Shown: positions 60,760-64,000 of the stretch, piece after piece
Layout: each line of letters begins with the position of its first letter
Position numbering within the stretch: position 1 is the first letter of the stretch
NCBI GenBank assembly: GCA_938020565.1
Contig: CALIHP010000013.1
Location: forward strand, 1-64,000
From: an uncultured Anaerolineaceae bacterium
GTDB taxonomy: Bacteria; Chloroflexota; Anaerolineae; Anaerolineales; Anaerolineaceae
Direction of reading: 5' to 3'
DNA: 64,000 nucleotides
The notes under the pieces: generated by a model
Seen by the model: the letters and a program-made list of their open reading frames with translations, nothing else
The model's database searches: none
What the model was told of the DNA's origin: nothing
Program-made: the position numbers and the translations under genes

Positions 60760-61913
60760 AAATCCTGGTTCTGATCCATGAGTTCCCGCCGGTCGGCGGC
60801 GGCGGCGGCATGATTGCGCGCGACCTTATCGGCTCGCTCGCGCGCCGTGGCCATCAGCTTCGCGTCCTGACGTCCGGCTTTGGAGAACTTCCGAAACGGG
60901 AAACGCTGCCCGAATCTGAGACAGCTCCCGGAACCGTTGAAATTGTCCGTTTAGACGTCGGGCGGAAAGAAATGTTCCGCGCGGACTTTCGGTCGATGTT
61001 GACGTTCGTGACTAAAGCGATTCGGTTCAGCCTTTTTGTTGGAAGAGATTTTCGTCCAGACCTGATCCATGCGCATTTTGCGGTTCCGGCCGGAGCGGCG
61101 GCCTTTGCGATATCGCGGCTGGAACGGGTCCCTTACGTGATAACGGTTCATCTTGGGGATATTCCCGGCGCGTCGCCCGAAAAGACCGGCGCATGGTTCA
61201 AGCGCATCTATCCATTTACATTCCCGATCTGGAAGCAGGCTTCAAAGATTATCGCGGTCAGCCGGTTTTCCCGGACGCTCGCGCTCCGAAGCTACCGCGT
61301 TCCGATTGACGTCATCCCGAACGGGATCGATCGGACGAAGGTTGCGGCGAGGCTTCCGATCGCGGCGAACGATCCGGTCCGAATCGTTTTCGCCGGCCGT
61401 TTCGTTCCGCAGAAAAACCTGACTCAGCTGCTGCGGACGCTGGAGGCGCTGCGCGGCGAAGCCTGGGAATGCGTCCTGATCGGGGATGGAGAGGAGCGGG
61501 CCGCGCTCAGTGAAAAAATTCGCGAATCCGGCCTCTCCGATCGGATTCAGATGACCGGGTGGATCGAGCCGGAGCGCGTGATCGAGATTTTTCGAACGAG
61601 CGATATCCTTTTTTTGCCTTCGAAAGCAGAGGGACTTCCGATCGTCGGAATCCAGGCGTTGGCGACCGGACTGGCGCTCGTGCTGTCCAACGCCGGAGGA
61701 AATACCGATGTCGTCGTTCCCGGGCGGAACGGGTATGTCTTCGATCCGGACGATACGGCCGGGTTCGCAGCGGCAATCCGTGAATTGATCGCGGATCCCG
61801 CGAAGCTCCGAGCGTTAAAGGCGGCGAGCTTCGAGCTGAGTGAAAGCTTTGATATCGAGACCGTAACCGACGCGTACGAAGCCGCGTTCCGTGAAGCGCT
61901 GAGCGGCCGCTGA
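60756..61913 (+). CDS. glycosyltransferase family 4
   Basis: A 385-residue GT-B enzyme: HEFPPVGGGGGMIARDLIGSLARRGH, DVIPNGIDRTKV, VFAGRFVPQKNLTQLLRTLEAL and the donor motif SKAEGLPIVGIQALATG (E-x7 region changed: the second Glu of the usual E-x7-E is Gln). Coupled to the upstream GT2 gene, so both probably serve one surface glycan. Confidence 0.9.
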   Translation: MKILVLIHEFPPVGGGGGMIARDLIGSLARRGHQLRVLTSGFGELPKRETLPESETAPGTVEIVRLDVGRKEMFRADFRSMLTFVTKAIRFSLFVGRDFRPDLIHAHFAVPAGAAAFAISRLERVPYVITVHLGDIPGASPEKTGAWFKRIYPFTFPIWKQASKIIAVSRFSRTLALRSYRVPIDVIPNGIDRTKVAARLPIAANDPVRIVFAGRFVPQKNLTQLLRTLEALRGEAWECVLIGDGEERAALSEKIRESGLSDRIQMTGWIEPERVIEIFRTSDILFLPSKAEGLPIVGIQALATGLALVLSNAGGNTDVVVPGRNGYVFDPDDTAGFAAAIRELIADPAKLRALKAASFELSESFDIETVTDAYEAAFREALSGR

Positions 61914-61960
61914 CCGTGCCAGCCGAACGCATATCTGGTTTTGAGGCCAATTTATTTTTA

Positions 61961-64000
61961 TCAATAGCAGTGATTCGTTTCAGGGCAGATCGGTTCCCGA
62001 ACCGGACATCCGATCTCCGGCATCGGATCGCGCCGATAGACCGAAATTACTTTTTCTCCGTCGGTTTTCGCCAGCAGCAGCGCGTCAAGATAGGCGTCTC
62101 CCGGCTCCATGCAGCCGAAGACGGTAACGGTGTCGCCGGCGGTTAGCCCTTCCGGAACCTCGCGCATCGGAATCATTACATCGCCGGCAGCGTCGGTCCT
62201 CATGACACGGAGCGTCAGGCGCGAATACGGCTTGTTCCGGAAGAGCGGGTCGGTCCCATGTTCGCCGGTCTGATAATAATAAAAGCGCGGATAAATGACG
62301 GTTCCCTGGAAGCGCCGGATTTCGCCGGATTCAACGCGCGACTGGAGCCCGTCCCATTGGATCAGTGGATCGGCTTCGAAAAATGAGTCCGTCGAAGCCT
62401 CCGGGATCGGATTAGGTCCGGAATTCTTTTCGTAAATCGTCATTGCCCAAAACGATAGACCGAAGAAAACCGCGATACCAAAAAAGACAAAGTTCTGGTC
62501 CAGGCGGACTGGAGAATTATGACATTTTCCGCAACCAAAAATGCGCTTCAAATCGATTCTGACGTTTCGATTTTCGCTTTTTCCCCGGGCTTTTTCGCTT
62601 TCAAAAATCGCCTTAAACACCGTCGAAAGACCGATCGCGAAGATCATCGCCCCAATCCAATTCATCGGCACGATATACCGGCCGCCGCTGGTCCGCGAAA
62701 TTCCCAGCGCCGCGCTGTATACCGCGGCCCAGTAGAGCGGCGCGATCCCAGCCAGACCGTCAGCCCGGATCATCGTGCCCAGCCCGACGGAGATCAGCAG
62801 GAGGTTGATCAGCAGGCAGAAACTGGACTCGAACGAAAGTTCGCCATTCCAGTCTTTCAGCCATGGCGACCGATCTTGATTGAATAAATTTTCTAAGTCG
62901 TTAAATTCGATCGAGGTTGGAGGAATAAAAATCAATGCGTATAGATTATGGAACGTATGGTTCAGGACGATTCCCATGACGGAGGGCAATGCGCCGAACG
63001 AAGCAGCAAGCTCTTTCCTTTTCGAAATCTTTCCTTCCGCTGGGTCTGCCAGCGTTGGGAGATCGGAAATCAGCGTTTTTTTATTTTCGGTTCCCATCGC
63101 GGCGGCGGCGTGGACTGGGACGGCGCTCCATGGTCTCAGGAGGCGCATGGCGCCCGGCGTGATCTCGTCTGGATGTGGCGAACCGTTCCCGGCGTCCGGG
63201 GCCGTCCCGGTTTCGTCCGGAACGCCCGGTTCTTCCGAAAGATCAGGCGGATCGGCGGGGACGAAATCGCTGTAGCGCTGCTGAACGACAACGGCATGAA
63301 AGGTTCCGAATACCTCCGGGAGAAGCTCATGCGTATTTTTCCAGGAGCGGACGACCCAGGGCGAGATCGTCAGCGCCGCCGCCGCGATCAGCGCCAGCGC
63401 GTTCATCAGCGCGCGCCGTTTTTCCCGGAAAAGCGTCGCCGCGAGCCAGAGGAGCGCGGCGGGAAGGAGCGCAAAGAAGTTGGCGCGCGTGTAGATCGCG
63501 GCGCCAGAGACGGCGCCGGCCGCGACCGCCGCGGGGAGGCCGGTTTTTTCGCCGGGCTTCGTGATCCGGTACATCAGGTACGCGAAAAGGATGAAGACGA
63601 TTTCCCCGATCCATTCGCTCATCTCCAGCCGGGAATGGACCGTCAGGATGGCCTGAGCCCGCTGAGCGTTCATCTCCTGAAAAACGCGGAGAGCGGCGGC
63701 GATCGTACCGGCTCCGATGCCGGCAACGTCGCCGGCGAACAGGAAGAGGAGCGCGGGAACGGCCCCGAACAGCGCGCTTTGCAGCAGCTGAAGAAGATTT
63801 ACGTTATAGCCGCTGATAAGCTGGAGAAGAAAGGTTATCCAGCTTGGAAACGGCTTCATGACCGCGCCGCCATAGGAAAATCCGTAGCCCGAGACGGCAG
63901 CGCGGGCGGAAAAATCGTTGAAAACGGCGTCTGAATAGGGATAAAAGCGGAAATCCGGCGGATACGGGCCCGGCGCGAAGAAATGCGGCTGGGTTGGGAG
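61961..64000 (-). CDS. GT-C type membrane glycosyltransferase, N-terminus beyond window
   Basis: The frame is open from the right window edge to a stop at 61961 (680 codons). An internal Met at 63859 is not the start: the upstream codons continue with FYPYSDAVFNDFSARAAVSGYGFSYGG, the same loop as in the left-end paralogue, with its candidate catalytic Asp. About ten membrane segments are followed by an extracellular C-terminal part (about 200 residues, PLIQWDGLQSRVESGEIRRFQGTVIY to the end), predicted beta-rich. It is a PMT/ArnT-like transferase, possibly fed by the ArnC-like gene at 59791. Confidence 0.75.
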   Translation of the reverse strand, partial: LPTQPHFFAPGPYPPDFRFYPYSDAVFNDFSARAAVSGYGFSYGGAVMKPFPSWITFLLQLISGYNVNLLQLLQSALFGAVPALLFLFAGDVAGIGAGTIAAALRVFQEMNAQRAQAILTVHSRLEMSEWIGEIVFILFAYLMYRITKPGEKTGLPAAVAAGAVSGAAIYTRANFFALLPAALLWLAATLFREKRRALMNALALIAAAALTISPWVVRSWKNTHELLPEVFGTFHAVVVQQRYSDFVPADPPDLSEEPGVPDETGTAPDAGNGSPHPDEITPGAMRLLRPWSAVPVHAAAAMGTENKKTLISDLPTLADPAEGKISKRKELAASFGALPSVMGIVLNHTFHNLYALIFIPPTSIEFNDLENLFNQDRSPWLKDWNGELSFESSFCLLINLLLISVGLGTMIRADGLAGIAPLYWAAVYSAALGISRTSGGRYIVPMNWIGAMIFAIGLSTVFKAIFESEKARGKSENRNVRIDLKRIFGCGKCHNSPVRLDQNFVFFGIAVFFGLSFWAMTIYEKNSGPNPIPEASTDSFFEADPLIQWDGLQSRVESGEIRRFQGTVIYPRFYYYQTGEHGTDPLFRNKPYSRLTLRVMRTDAAGDVMIPMREVPEGLTAGDTVTVFGCMEPGDAYLDALLLAKTDGEKVISVYRRDPMPEIGCPVREPICPETNHCY

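Overview
The window looks like chromosomal DNA of an anaerobic, fermentative, heterotrophic bacterium, most plausibly a Chloroflexota member of the Anaerolineae type. This is inferred from the gene set and style, not from a marker tree. Pointers are the high GC content, a lipoprotein penicillin-binding protein with Pro/Thr-rich tails, no sign of outer-membrane genes, many sugar and nucleoside importers, a class III fructose bisphosphatase, an SCP2-like thiolase, FeoABC iron uptake and oxygen-sensitive ferredoxin/LarE chemistry.

Layout. 1-1499: start of a polytopic GT-C type glycosyltransferase (cut by the window edge). 1627-3275: larB-larE (nickel-pincer cofactor). 3222-5340: a HigB toxin with a HigA-ImmA fusion, then decayed transporter remnants. 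5510-7072: a DUF438/hemerythrin/PAS sensor. 7223-11980: a BMP-type (nucleoside-like) ABC importer. 12253-18743: an alpha-glucan cluster with GH57, an NTF2-like protein, an NAD(P) epimerase and a giant GH13-like protein. 18891-20476: thiolase and YraN. 20521-28738: an uncharacterised catabolic locus with LacI, FAD oxidoreductase, sugar ABC importer, a TIM-barrel protein and DUF4127, with a truncated hicB inside it. 28904: tRNA-Arg(GCG). 29131-35716: fbp, rplS, class I amidotransferase, a folK-folP fusion, ROK kinase and a TetR regulator. 36017-38898: feoA-feoB-feoC plus a membrane-anchored HMA protein. 39153-45342: surface polysaccharide genes including rmlC-B-A-D. 45335-52372: miaA, a muropeptide-recycling pair, rsgA, a MecA-like PBP and maf. 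52634-56245: AAA ATPase, nucleotidyltransferase and an orphan secreted protein. 56246-56802: a gene-free tract rich in DnaA-box-like words. 56803-64000: ferredoxin, cyclophilin, ABC-F, two glycosyltransferases and a second GT-C glycosyltransferase (cut by the edge).

The most striking signal is at 51.6-57.8 kb. Three perfect 14-bp ParB/parS cores lie there, two of them full 16-bp consensus sites. They flank a non-coding tract with nine DnaA-box-like words, a 22-bp direct repeat and an AT-rich flank. Strand composition flips across the region: two paralogous minus-strand genes at opposite ends of the window are C-rich (left) and G-rich (right) on the plus strand. Most genes to the left read leftwards, and the first large genes to the right read rightwards. 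Together this suggests the window spans the chromosome's replication origin region, although no dnaA, dnaN or parAB gene is present.

No CRISPR array, prophage, complete insertion sequence or rRNA was seen.
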